Source of the DNA: Gigaspora margarita
Taxonomy: Eukaryota; Glomeromycota; Glomeromycetes; Diversisporales; Gigasporaceae
Reading direction: 5' to 3'
Assembly: GCA_009809945.1 (NCBI GenBank)
Contig: WTPW01001578.1
Location: 1 to 64,000 of the forward strand
Length of the DNA stretch: 64,000 bases
In this document: positions 47,122 to 58,684 of the stretch, piece by piece
Layout: the number at the start of each line of letters is the position of its first letter
How positions within the stretch are numbered: the first letter of the stretch is position 1
Position numbers and translations under genes: made by a program
The notes under the pieces: model-generated
Database searches by the model: none
Seen by the model: the letters and a program-made list of their open reading frames with translations, nothing else
What the model was told of the DNA's origin: nothing

Positions 47122-48293
47122 CTGGATTGTAGTATAGAAGGTTGTAGTATTAAAAGATATAGAATATGTAGGAGAGAGGCAGTAATGTGTTATAAGGTTG
47201 TTACATAGTTGCTGTAGTTCAGTGGATGATATATCTTATAGGTCTAAAAAAAAAATTTTTGATTGTGTTTTCAATAATATTAGATATGTTATTTGAGTCT
47301 GAGCAGAGTAGCTAGTGAAGTTGGTGATATGTTTGATTGCATGTGATACAAGTAGGGTGTATGTGTAGAGAGGGGTTTATAGAAAGAAAATAGGAAAATA
47401 TAGGAAGCATATATAGCATACATTTAATTCGAAATGATTTTTTAGAACAAAGTTGAAAGTTAGTATAGTTATAAGTATGCTTGTGGTTATAATTAAGGTA
47501 TAACCAGGTTCATTCCAATCAATTTGTTGAGAAAGAGAAATAATTTGTTGGATTCTGTGTTGAGAGGACCACATAACAATACAGATATTTTTAGAGCACG
47601 GCGTGTTGGTTGCTCAATATTATATTTTTTGTAAATGAAGGTAAAAGAGGGGTTGTAAATATTATAGGGCTGAAATTCAAGAATGGGTGAGAAAAAATAG
47701 TTTTTTGCAAGTTTATCAGCTTTGTTGTTGTATTCATTGTTGCTATGTGCTTGCACTTTGTGTAGTTTAATATTAAGAGAATATAATTTAATGAGGTTAA
47801 AAAGAGTGTGCCAAATAGGTTAGTAGTTGTATGAATATAGTTTGTTGTAATTTGGTGTATTTAAAGTAAGTGTATTGTACTTTGAAATAATGGATTAAGA
47901 ATCAGTATATATATCTATATTACTATTTTGAGGGCAAGTACTAAATGCAAATAGTATAGCAACTAATTCAGCTTTGTATAAGAATGGCCAGTTTTGAATT
48001 TGAGCAAAGAAAGAGTGAGAAATATGATTATTGAAAACTTGAATCCATGCAATTCTCATAGAACATCTTGGGTTGAAGATATGGATAACAGAGCTATTAG
48101 AATAAAAACAAAAATTTGAGAGTAGAGAGTTGGATTGTGCTATAGATTGAAGTTTTGTAGTAGCTAAAGAAGTTAGAAAAATGTCTAAAATAGAGTAGTT
48201 GTATATTATAATTTGGGGTAGAGGAGGAGTATTAATAAAATAGCGAAATGCAATAGAATATAGTAAATCAAGTTGATTTGCATTAAGTTGGAG
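47122..48293. repeat. 1.17-kb direct duplication, copy 2
   Basis: Partner of 45950-47120. Here the QAHSNNEYNNKADKLAK frame is open (47756-47493), so this copy carries the better base calls. Confidence 0.95.
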
Positions 48294-48399
48294 TTTGTTT
48301 GTAAGTTTGTATAGGTTTTTCTACCCAAAAATTTAGTGGATAGTGTAGCTGATATGTCTAAAGTGCAGGTCTTCAAATTCTATTCAAATTAAGAGAATA

Positions 48400-51000
48400 T
48401 CCTAAGCAGGGAGTGCATTATATATTAGGAGTAGAGTAAAGAAATGTAATACTAAAATCAGTTTGTATATTCCAATGTGTTATAGGGATAGTATTAGTAG
48501 TGTGATTAAATCGTTGAGCTTTTTTAATTATAATTTCATTCTCAAGATAGGAAATAAGCCAAGGTTTAAATTTGAAGTTAATATGACCAGTTTGAAATGA
48601 GAGTAAATTAGCATTAAAAAGATATAAAGAGGAACTAATATAATGAGTTGTAGTTGGATAAAATTGTATTTTCAAGTGTAAGAAACCAATTGGGTATTTT
48701 TCCTGGTATAAGATTATAAATTCTAGAATAAATATATGACCAAGATAAAAGAGTTGTATTGTCATAAGAGGTGAGTTGCTCTAGAAATAAAATGTGCTTT
48801 GAGCGTTATTGGCATTTAAAAGTTGTATATTGGGGATGATGATGAAGAAGAGATTCAAGTGAAGTATAGAGTAGGTTAATAGTAAATGTATGTAAAATTT
48901 CTGTATGTGCAGATATAGAAGATTCTAGATGATTGAGAAGTAAAATTATTTTAAAGGTAGTAGAGAGTTTGTTAGAGCTATCAATAATAGGGTTTAAGTA
49001 TTGTAGTATATTAGTTGTAGAGTATAGATCGTTTTGTAATTGTTGTAATTGGATATGTGTACTATTACCAAGTAAATAAGGATTGTTAAGTTGAAGTAAA
49101 AAGGTAAAAAGATGATGTTGTAATTGTATATCCTAAATATTTTTGATTCCATATATATTGTGATTAAGCATAGTACTATTAGGTGTACTTTTGGCTAGTC
49201 TTGCTTTGTGTTTGGCAACAGTAAGATATTTAGAAAGGATTTTGTTACATGTTGAGTAAGTAAGAATTGTATTATGAATATGGTACTCAAGAATAGGTAT
49301 AATAACATTGTTAATAATGTAGCAAGCTTGCTTATCAGTAATTTGTTTGGTATTGAGTGTGTTAATGAGCTCAAAAGCTTCTTGAGAATTAGTTTAGACT
49401 GTATTGTAGATTTGGGTGAAGTAGAAAACCAGCATCCAAGAAATTTAAAGAGTGTTGTAGGAGGTTGGCATTGAATATTATAGTTTAAGAAGGAAATAGA
49501 AGGTGTGTGTGTAGAGTTGGATACAAAAGTAGATTTTTGTAGATTGACTTTAATATTAGCCATTTGGTAGAATGAAGATGCTGTATGAAGAATGTTTTCT
49601 AGTTGTTGTTGAGATTCTGCAATCCACAAAGTGTCATCCATATATGCAAGAACAGATATTAAAACTTGTAGAGAATCAAAAGTATGTGAAGAAATGCTAA
49701 AGAGCCAAAATACAGAGGATTGATAACCTGTATAGGAATTTGAGATTTTGGTAATAAGAGGATTATAATATATTCACCAAAAGAGAGGTGTAATAGTTTC
49801 ACCCTGATCTATTCCATCATGAACTTCATAAGAAGATGTAAGCCCAAGATTAGTTATTACTCTATTAGTTTTTTGTATAAGAAGATTGAAAAGAGTTGTT
49901 ATAAGGTGTGCTGGCATATTGAGCCTTTTGAGAGATAGAATAAAAAGATCTATATTAACTGAGTTATATGCTTTGCTCATATCCTGAGACAGAAGCCAGA
50001 TCTCCTTTTGATTGCAATTTGCATCTTCAATAAAATTGTTAAAAATATGAATTGGGATATCAGTACTGTTGCCAGGAAGAGCAACATAGTTGTGTGGATT
50101 AAGAATATTGTAAGAGGAAAAAACAGAGCTGAGTCGATTAGTGAGAATTTTAGTATATAGTTTTTTAATATGTTAATAAGGCTAATTGGTCAAGTATTGT
50201 GTAAATATCCATCAAAAGTTGTTTTTTTGGAGATAGGAAAATGCTCATCTTTCCATTGTTTGGGAATTGAGCCAGATATTAAAAATCAGTTTAGTAGTGC
50301 TATAATAGCAGTAATGGTTTGTATGCCTGCATGTTTTAGTATCTTGTAACTAATACCCAAAGGGCCACATGCTTTTTTGTTTAGAAAGTTGTTAATAGTA
50401 TTGATAGTTTCATCTAAGGTGATTGGTACTAAAATAGAGTTGTACCATTCTGATATAATATTAGATTTGGGTGCATATTCTGATTGCCAATTAGTAGAGA
50501 AGATATGTTGGTTATAGATGTGGTTTGTAGCCCATTAACAGAAATGTAATCAGATATAATCCTTAATTTCTGTAGGATCTGTAAGAATATTAGTCTGGGT
50601 ATTTATATTATTAAAATAAACAGGATTAGTATGACGGTTGAGGATGCTATTAATATTTTAGTTGGATGGGTAAGTAATCTTTCACATCTAGTATTTATAG
50701 CTGTTTTAATGTGATATCTGAGATAGTAGAAATTTTCTAGATTTCTAGCATTGTATAGGGTTTTCCAGTATACTTTAGTGTGAAGTAGCCAATTAGATAG
50801 GTCTAATTGGCAAGAAGGTAGAGGAGGAATAGAAAATTGGTGTTTAGAGTTAATGCTTAGAATATGAGCAAGGGTTGTAGTAGGTATAGGTTGGTTGTGT
50901 GATAGTAAATATTTGGTTTGCTGCATTATATTTCCAATAGTTTTAAGATCTTTGTGCAGTTCTGTAGCTTTGGGAGTGAAAGCATGATGGAAATTTCAAA
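48400..51000 (-). pseudogene. LINE reverse transcriptase
   Basis: RT palm and fingers: MSKAYNSVNIDLFILSLKRL (49980, first catalytic Asp just upstream in the DMSKAY block), then VHDGIDQGETITPLFW (49800) and YMDDTLWIAESQQQL (49640, intact DD). KVNLQKSTFVSN follows. Upstream block 50926-50603 is the region between endonuclease and RT. Continuation 49195-48418 is the thumb/linker. Several stops, for example at 49750, so not one open frame. Confidence 0.85.
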
Positions 51001-51065
51001 CTGTAAATTTTTTGTTAGAGATAGTTTTTAAGAGCAGCATTAATAATACTGGTTTGGATTTTGTG

Positions 51066-51135
51066 NCATGTGCATTCTATAGATTCAGTNGAGNTAGCAN
51101 AAAGGNGAGTTTTGTTTTGNATNATATTNTNTTNA
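51066..51135. other. scattered single N bases
   Basis: About ten isolated N over 70 bp (gtgncatg, cagtngagnt, ttttgnatna) mark low-quality or mixed base calls inside the LINE. Confidence 0.95.
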
Positions 51136-51469
51136 CATTGAGAAGAAAATTCTTCCCATTTTGCTTGATCCATAAGTTTGTACTAAAAAATTCTTTATTT
51201 GTAGCGTGTTTTGTGACAAAGTTTTGAGGATAATATAAATAGAATTATCCATTTAGAAATAAGGATAAAATGGTCACTATGAGTAGTAGATAAGGATAAT
51301 TGAAGTGAAAAGTCTATAAGATATGGTATTATTGTATCATGTGCCCATATGTAATCAATGCAACTGCTTAAATCATTATGCTACCAGGTATGTTAGGTAT
51401 TGTTATAATGATCAGCCAAATCATACATGCTATTGTGATATAAGTAAGAAAGAAGTTTAGTTTTGGCAG

Positions 51470-51930
51470 TAGAGTTATTAGTTAGAGAAAAAGTCATCTG
51501 AGATGATAGGGTATAAATTTAATGAAAGTGCATCTTGTATCCATGATATAATAGCTTCTTGAGATTGGTTTCGTAGTTGTTGGCCGGTTGAAGGAAGATA
51601 TACAGAAATAATTTGGAATTTAAAATCATGTTTAAAGAACAGATCAATTGCAACTGCTCCTCCAGAATGTGCAATTACGTTGTGAATATGAGATTTTATA
51701 GAGTTATTAACCATAATTCCAGTGCCTTCAGCAGAGTTGTTTAGAAAAGACCAAAAATATGTAAATTGCTTGTTGTTAAAGAACTTTTTAGGTTTTGATT
51801 TAGCAAGTTTGGTTTCATTTATGCTACAAATTTGAATATTGTTTGAGAAGCAGAATTCTTCCTAGAGTTGTCTTTTAAAAGGAGTATTATAGCTTTGAAC
51901 ATTGTGTATAACAATATTAAGATTAAGAGT
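51470..51930 (-). pseudogene. LINE APE-type endonuclease domain
   Basis: Minus-strand: LNIVIHNVQSYN (Asn of motif I) at about 51920, SINETKLAKSKPKKFF (catalytic Glu) at 51820, GTGIMVNNS, GGAVAIDLFF, FQIISVYLPSTGQQ and YPIISDDFFSN (DxN-like). This nicks target DNA for LINE integration. A stop interrupts motif I-II and another ends the block at 51478. Confidence 0.85.
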
Positions 51931-52033
51931 TGATGGTAAAGATATAGAATTTTCTAATTGGGAAGTTGTTGCAAAGGAGGAAAAATTATTTTCAGGTAGT
52001 TGTTATATGAAGATTTAATAGGTGAGTCATAAT

Positions 52034-52207
52034 TAGTGTTGTTAGTCAAAATAATTTAGACATTTAGGCATTAAGTCAAATTGAATTTAGGCTCGTTATT
52101 TTTTTAAAAATTACTATTAAAAAATTAATTTAGACATTTAGACATTTAGACAATTTAATTTAGACAAATTTTGATATTAGCAAAAATAATTTCGACTAAC
52201 AACATTA
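52034..52207. mobile_element. 174-bp hAT-type MITE between LINE ORF1 and ORF2
   Basis: TAGTGTTGTTAGTC and inverse TAATGTTGTTAGTC ends, flanked by gtcataat (52026-52033) and gtcataaa (52208-52215). Interior gacatttagacatttagaca repeats. Its terminal TTA supplies the stop codon of ORF1 on the minus strand. Confidence 0.85.
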
Positions 52208-55200
52208 GTCATAAAAGATAGAAAATTGATTAGGTAGTAGTAAAATATGATTTGGAAGAAGTTTATCTTTAGTACTAAGATATATATGAGTTTTTAATGT
52301 AATTATATTTATAGATATCTTGTAAGGATATAAAAAAGCTTGTTTAAACAAATGTTTAATAAAGGATTTAAGAGTTTGTTGTTTTGATAGTAGGGGAAGA
52401 TTGTATTTTTGTAAAAATAAATTATAGCAAGTTTCCTCAGAAGGAGATGATATAATGTTATCTGAGAATCTGTTTGTATCTTTTACAAGGTTGCTTACTG
52501 TTTTAGGCTCTGCTCTCACAGCTGCACAGATATTCAAAGTCTGTTCTGTACATTGGATCTGACTATCATTATTCTGGACCTCCACGTAAATAGGCTTATC
52601 CACCTGCCTACTTATATCATTTTCCTTATTAATAATAAGGCGGTAGCTGCATTTATGTTGTTTGTAAAAGACAAGCTTAATGAAAAGAAAGATCTAGAAA
52701 AAGAGATTCTAAATTTGTAATAGGTTGAAAGTTGAGATTAAATTTTTGTTTTATAAAATTTTCTGCTTCTACATATGCAGTTTCTTTGTAGTATTTGGCA
52801 ATTTGTGAAAAGGAGTGAGTTTGGTTTTTGATACAATCAAAAATATGTAATAACTCTAGCAAGAAAATGAGTATCAATAACTGTATATGTAGCTTTATCC
52901 ATAGCCTCTTGTCTGGATGTGTTAGGAATGTTATAGTTTTCCAAAGCAGTTTTGTGATAAAGAGCAAGATATTTATAAAAATAAAACCTACAGCATTTTA
53001 AGCTAGAGGTAATATTACTGTATTTTCCCCATAATAAGCTACCTCCTAAAATAAGCTACCCTCTAGATTTTTAGATGAATTTTTAAAAAAATCATTAACA
53101 GTCGCTACATATAAAACTTTTTATTTTACTATGTAAACCTTAAAAGTGTGATTAAATAAGGTTGTTCAGGACAACAAAATACATTTAAGTAAAATTTCAT
53201 GGCATTTGGACAACTTTTTATTAGTACGTTTTTCAATTTTTTAAAAAATTCAACAACTCGAAAATAAGCTACCTCTACGCTTTTTTGTGTAACTTTTTGC
53301 CCAAAAATGGTAGCTTATTTTTGGGAAAATACGGTATTTAATTTACAAACTGACCCTTTTGCTTCTTTTGCTAAGTTTTATATTATTTTGGTTGGTATAG
53401 TTTGTTTAAGAGTGGCTTCATGTTTTCCATTTATATAAAAAATAGATGAGTCAAGTTTAGGTTCATGAAGTGTTTCTACTTCTTTTATAGGATAAATTGT
53501 ATAAGATTTTTCAAGTATATCTTTATATAGTTTGTCCCTGTTGTGAAAGTTTTTTCCCTTCAAATATTCATAGCTTTTGTTATCACAAGAAAGCATATGG
53601 AAGTTAGTGGCTTTGGTAGCTTCATGTTATTATTGTAAAGGTTTTTGTAGTTCTTGAAATTCAAATTGAGTAGGTAAAAATTTGTTTAATTGGAAAATAA
53701 ATTGTCATCGGATCTTATTTTTGAGATAAATATAGGTATCTCTTTCAATTGGTAGTGTATCAAATTGATAAGTATAGTTTGGAAAAAATTTATTAAACCA
53801 CTTCTTGTAGTGATCTAATGAGTTAGAAAGAGATAGAACACAGTAGTTATGGAGAAATACAGTTTTTGGAATATTAAATAAAAGTTGAATATTAAATCTA
53901 GAATTGGATTTAATTTCAAGAAAAGGTTTGTCTTCATCAATACTATCAATAGTAGATTCAATTTTAGAATACTTAGGTCTAAAGTCAAAGTCTTCTGCAA
54001 ATTTTTTGTAATTGATTGTTTGATTGTTATTTGAAAAATAAAGATGTAGGCAAGCTAGATTAAGGCATAGTTGAAGTCAGTTTTGTATTTTATAAGGTGG
54101 TACAGTAACAGGTGAAGCAAATATTTCTTTATAATTAAGTTTGGTAAATAAAATTGTTGTGAATTGTAGAGTAATGTTTTTGAATATAGATTCAAGATAG
54201 TCAAATGGAATTGTAGCATTTTTGTCGATATCTGGGTTATGTTCAACAATCAGATCTATTAAGAAATTAGGACGTAGGCCAACTATTGAACACAGAGGAT
54301 GTTTAAAAGATGCTTTGTAAACTGGTTGGTTCTTTTTTTCTAATTTGATTTCCTTTCCAGAAATGAAATCAAAAAGATGTTTTTTAAGGAATCCAAAAAG
54401 TTGATGAGAGAGTTTGGTTTGAAACTTCTTATTAGATTCTATTTCTTCAGTAATAGGAAAATTAAGCAACCAATTATAAGATGGATTTGTTTTAGATTTT
54501 GGTTCATTTGATAGTAAATTTTGAGATTGAGTAGGAGTAGGTTAGATTTGGTTTGTATTTTTGTCTGTTAGTTGATCAGTAATAGAAGAATCTTGAGCAG
54601 TAGTAGGAGGATCAATTTCTATGCTAGTATTAATATTTTTTGTAAATGGAGTTTCCAGTAATAGAATAAGTAGAAATAAGTTAGCAAGTAGGTTGGATTG
54701 AAAATTTTTATTAGATAGAGGTAAATTAAGGTTTGTTGTTGGCTTTGTTTTAATAAAGTTTGTTGCTGTTGTTGTTTATGTACTTGTTGATTTAGTTGTT
54801 GTTGCTGTTGATTTTGTTTGTGTTTAGATAAGGAGGTATTAGAAGTTGAAAAAATATTAGAAAATGGCTCAGTAGTTGAGGTAGCAGAAAAAGATATAGG
54901 AGTAGATATATTGTGTGTTTGTTTCAATTGTAGTTGTAAAAAAGCTTTATTAGATGCAATAGTTGTAGAGAGTATAGAAGTGTTGGCCATACAGCTGGAG
55001 TGATAATAGTCTTCACCTTCCTAAATTATATCACCTTGTGAATAATATTGATTGTTGGCCAATTTACAACTAATTACATGCCAATATTTTGAACATGTAT
55101 GCATATATAAGGATAGTGAAGGTGAGAAAATATTAGTAGGATTGGTTAAGTAGATTTTTGTTAAGAGATTGGAGATGATGGGATTGTTTGTTGTGTGCTA

Positions 55201-55553
55201 TTAAGTTTTTGAATAAGTTTTTTGTTTTGTGAATTAGATATAGTTGGACTAAAATCAGGTATTGCATCATAGATTTTATCATTTTCTGCTATGAATTTGG
55301 TATGGTATTTTTTGCAAATACAAGCAACTATAGTAGTAGAAAGTGGTACAGAAAAGAAATGTGTTGCCTTTTTTACAGAGCGAAGGTTTGTATCAAAGCA
55401 ATTTGTTGGATGGAAGTTTTTTGGAATTGAGTTAACAATTAGTGGATTATCTTCATATATTGCAACACCATAGGTTCCATAAGTTTTAGTGACATTTTTG
55501 TAAAAGAAATCAAGATCTAAAGTATCAGGTTCTTGGGTTGTTAGAGTAGGCAT
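52205..55553 (-). pseudogene. LINE ORF1, long, of unknown structure
   Basis: Start Met at 55553 (MPTLTTQEPDTLDLDFFYKN); that reading gives a compact N-terminal domain to 55161 with FHPTNCFDTNLRSVKKATHF and VACICKKYH. A Gln-rich low-complexity linker follows (54880-54720: runs of Q), then a globular block at 54469-54077 (HQLFGFLKKHLFDFISGKEI, GLRPNFLIDLIVEHNPD). C-terminal blocks lie at 53596-53378, 52967-52677 and 52603-52205. About 1.0 kb longer than usual LINE ORF1 proteins. No RRM, zinc knuckle or other known ORF1 fold was recognised. Broken by frame changes, a MITE (53018-53334) and a stop inside a second MITE. Confidence 0.6.
53018..53334. mobile_element. 317-bp AAATAAG-type MITE inside LINE ORF1
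   Basis: Left CTGTATTTTCCCCATAATAA and right inverse CCGTATTTTCCCAAAAATAA with TA at 53016 and 53335. Subterminal tandem aataagctacc motifs on both sides. ORF1 reading resumes on either side of it. Confidence 0.9.
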
Positions 55554-55652
55554 ACTAGAATATAGTAATTTGATTAAGCTAAAAATTTGGTTAAATAAAT
55601 AAAAACAGTATTAGAATTGTTAAAAAGGAATTTGAATTTAACAAATAGAATA

Positions 55653-55936
55653 CTGTAAATGCTCGAAAATAAGCACCCCCTGAAAATAAGCACATCCTGC
55701 AAAATTTCAAAAATCCATTAACAGTCATTACATATAAAAGTCTAAATTTTACTAAGTACCTCAAAAGTGCAATTAAGTAAAGTTGTTCAGGGCATCAAAT
55801 TACACCTACAGTAAAAATTTGGTATTATTTGAACAACTTTTTATTAGACATTTTTTAATTTTTCAAAAAATTCAATTATTCGAAAATAAGCACACCCTAC
55901 ATATTAGGAGGGGGTCTTATTTTCGAGCATATACGG
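55653..55936. mobile_element. 284-bp AAATAAG-type MITE in LINE leader
   Basis: CTGTAAATGCTCGAAAATAA and inverse CCGTATATGCTCGAAAATAA, TA at 55651 and 55937. About 100 bp upstream of the ORF1 start. Confidence 0.9.
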
Positions 55937-55939
55937 TAA

Positions 55940-56668
55940 TGAAGTAGAAATTGTTGTAAGCTTCACAAAGAGGTATAATTTGTTTTGTGTAATAAAACAC
56001 CAACAAATCTAAAATAGATTATACAAGTCACATGATATACAGATCACGTGTTTCAAGTCATGGGTTACATGAATCATGTGCTACACAAAGTGTACAAAAT
56101 TGTATAATTTAGGTCACATTCCTTTGTATAAATTAGACAGGTTATATAAAATAAATATTTGTTTTGTGTAAAATTAATTAATAATTTGTGTAAATAATTA
56201 AGAACCAATAAATTTTATGTTATTAAAAATGTGGGTAGCATGATTTTAAGCTACACAAAAAACGCCTATAGGGTTTTTTGTAGTAAAAAAAAGAGAGAAA
56301 AATAGAGGAGTTAAAGATATTTTAAGTATATCTTAGTCAATTTTAGGGCTACAAGCCTAAAATATAGTTGTTATGATGAGAAGAGTTTGCTCTTTAACTT
56401 TTTTTTATTTTGCAAAATAGATTAAAAAGGCTGTCTTAGATGTATTTTGAGAAAATACAATTTTTAGGCCAAAGGCCCTTTACTTAATGAGTTTGAAGAT
56501 TTTAGCAATAAAATTTTAATATTATGTATTTTTAAAAAAGGAACAAGTTTATTTAGGAGTAAAAACCAAGTTATCTTAATAAATTTTAATATTATAAGAT
56601 TTTTTTAAAATATTAAGTTGGAAAAATTTGTATACAAGTGATTAACAAGAAGAGTTTGGCTTCATATT
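55940..56668 (-). other. LINE 5' leader
   Basis: Non-coding leader between ORF1 and the 5' end. Contains tacaagtcacatgatataca, atcacgtgtttcaagtcatg and catgaatcatgtgctacaca, i.e. repeated short catgtg/cacgtg motifs at 56025-56095 that could be promoter elements of the LINE, but this is not shown. Confidence 0.45.
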
Positions 56669-57233
56669 TGTAATTTGCTTTTACAAAAGAGGCAAACAGT
56701 TAAATGTATATGAAGATACAGATAGTCGTATCAGTTTATCAATAAACTATACTAATACAAGTTTAACTTTGGGAAATGTGAATACTGTCGCAGTAATTAT
56801 GTGACCAAATCATTAAATTACTTAAATATTACAATCGATTATACACGTGTATGAAAACATGAGTATCAGATTTAATTAGTATATGAAGATACTAATAGTT
56901 TATTTATTAATTGTGAGTTTAGAACTATCGATTTTCTGGTAAGAATATCAGCAATATTTATGTATGATTGAATACATATAAAATATCTATCAGTTATAAT
57001 GGATTGATTCTATGGATTAATTATGTTTGATCTAATTTAACCAATAGCTATAATGGATCCACTAATTATAAAATAAATAAAATAACAAATATAAATATTA
57101 AGATTAATAGATTTGTTAAATCTATTAGATATTTTAGATTCTTTAGAATCTTTAAATTCATGTCACACTAATGTAATCATGTGCATGATGGTCATTTGTC
57201 AACATGTGACTGATAGCTATATTGGGTGTAACA
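56669..57233 (-). repeat. Gypsy 5' LTR, right piece
   Basis: Begins with the second LINE target duplication and matches 37965-38968 without the two MITEs. Ends GGGTGTAACA followed by the Gypsy flank gtat. Confidence 0.9.
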
Positions 57234-57237
57234 GTAT

Positions 57238-58250
57238 GTAAGTTGATTTTTGTATAGGAATATAAATTTGTAGTAGAGATTAAGAGGAAGTTGCAAGAAT
57301 TTTTTTGTAATCTATTTGGATATATGTTGAATTGCTAAATTTGCTAATTTGATTAAAGAGAAGATTAAATGAGAAAAGAATATTTGAGGGTAGAGAGATA
57401 TTAAGTAGCAGTTGCATAAAACCTAAATTTGAAGGATTTATATTATATACAGTGTTGTAAATTTTGGCTGTCCATAGCCTTTTTTGGCTTGTTCACATCC
57501 AAAATTGTCCAAATGTCCAAGATTGTTCAAAGCTTGTTTAGGCTTTAATAATTAATAAATCTATCTAAAAAATATATAACTATATATTTTTTTAGGTGTT
57601 GAACACATTCTAGTTAAAATTAAAATAGGTTATCTTAATAAAATTTTAAGTAATTTTACTTTATTTTATTGTCTAAAATTGTCCAAAATTGTCCAAATTA
57701 TTGTCCAAAGCTTTTCCATGACAACCTTGCTATATGTTGTAGTTTTTAAAAAGGAAGTTTAATGTAAAAAGAAGAGATTATTATTAGAATTGTAGTGTAT
57801 TTGTAAAAGTAAAAAGGGATTAGAAGTTAGTAGAGGAGAAAGAAGTGTTGCATTAATAAAGAAGTTAATTGGAGGTAGGCAAAGATGAGACCAAGTAGTT
57901 ATAATTATAGAATAGAAAATATTTGAAAACTATAAAGGTTGATAACCTTTAGTAAATTTGTTAGTGCACAAGTAAATATTATTCTATGGAAGAATATATT
58001 TATTGTTTGCAATTGTAATTTGTTCAATAAATAGTAAATAGTTGTTTTTTAAACTATTAATGATAGAAGTTTGTTGGTTTGAAGAATGTATATTATAGAT
58101 TAGATGTATATTAGAGAAGAAATCTGGAAAATGCGAATTAAATGGTTATTTTTGGTTAGTTATGAGCATTAAAAGATAAGTGTAAAATTATTAGTTGTAT
58201 AACTATGCGTAATGAGTAAGTTTTGGGTAAGGTTGGGAGACCATACTTTA
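57238..58250 (-). pseudogene. older LINE, part beyond the Gypsy insertion
   Basis: The junction gtaagttgatttttgtatag continues the 37857 side in the same way that the younger LINE reads gtaagtttgtataggttttt at about 48301. Style and composition match the RT/RNase H linker of the LINE. Coding traces are weak and broken, so assignment rests on position and this junction similarity. Confidence 0.5.
57450..57729. mobile_element. hAT-type MITE with GTCCAAA repeats
   Basis: CAGTGTTGTAAATTTTGGC at the left, CAACCTTG at the right. Multiple ccaaaattgtccaaa units near both ends. CAGTGTTG is a typical hAT end. The 8-bp flanks do not match well, so it is old or the ends are misplaced. Confidence 0.5.
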
Positions 58251-58254
58251 ACTA

Positions 58255-58670
58255 CTATATATTTTCAAAAATAAGCTATATCCAAAAATAAGCTACTCTT
58301 CTGTTTTGATCCAAAAATGTAAAAATGCCTTTGCCTGAAAATAAGCTACTCCTTTGTCACAAATAAAGATAATTAACAAAATTTTTAGTTCTGAAAATAA
58401 GTTATTCTCACAATCGATTATGCTCACTACATAGTAAAGTTATAATTTTACTATATAAATCGATCATGAACACTTAAGTAAACTTATTTGCAATATCAAA
58501 ATATATATATTCTAAAATTTTTATATATAATTTTTATGTTAAGTAAAAAATTTTAATTTTTATAAAATCATATTCATTGAGCGTAAAAATTAAAAGTCAA
58601 ATAATAAAAAGTTTTCTAAGTTATATGAAAATTTCAGAATATATGTATTTTGACTTTTAGAATAAGTTTA
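58255..58670. mobile_element. decayed AAATAAG-type MITE
   Basis: CTATATATTTTCAAAAATAA then two further aataagctac motifs at the left. The interior aatcgattatgctcactaca and tattctaaaatttttatat core is shared with the family. Right end not clearly paired. Confidence 0.5.
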
Positions 58671-58684
58671 CTTATACAGGTAAA

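Larger units (their letters stand above)
46205..48340 (-). pseudogene. LINE RNase H domain (apparently doubled)
   Basis: Minus-strand blocks PFLYKAELVAILFAFSTCP (catalytic Glu), SNIDIYTDS (catalytic Asp) then a stop, and KVQAHSNNEYNNKADKLAK (last Asp). They appear at 47980-47690 and again, with a frameshift, at 46810-46520. RNase H removes RNA from the cDNA hybrid. Doubling is probably an assembly error, so one domain is likely real. Confidence 0.8.
45352..56668 (-). mobile_element. LINE with long ORF1, endonuclease, RT and RNase H, degenerate
   Basis: Bounded by tgtaatttgctttt at 45338-45351 and 56669-56682, with 40 T at 45348-45387 (poly-A on the minus strand). Minus-strand order: about 1.1 kb 5' leader, ORF1 (55553-52205), APE-type endonuclease, RT, RNase H, 3' end. 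Removing the apparent assembly duplication and three MITEs leaves roughly 9.4 kb, long for a LINE. Stops and frameshifts throughout, plus scattered single N at 51066-51135. Endonuclease plus RNase H is typical of I/Tad-like groups; the exact clade is not assigned. Confidence 0.9.
37858..57233 (-). mobile_element. Ty3/Gypsy LTR retrotransposon, degenerate and interrupted
   Basis: Two LTRs start TGTTACAC and end GT(A/G)TAACA, and the whole is flanked by gtat at 37854-37857 and 57234-57237. Minus-strand order is 5' LTR, PBS, Gag with zinc knuckle, aspartic protease, reverse transcriptase, RNase H, integrase, PPT, 3' LTR: the Ty3 order, RT before integrase. The internal part is 38969-45230 (6.26 kb). 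The 3' LTR holds two MITEs; the 5' LTR is split by an 11.3-kb LINE. Many stops; non-autonomous now. It inserted in an older LINE. Confidence 0.9.
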
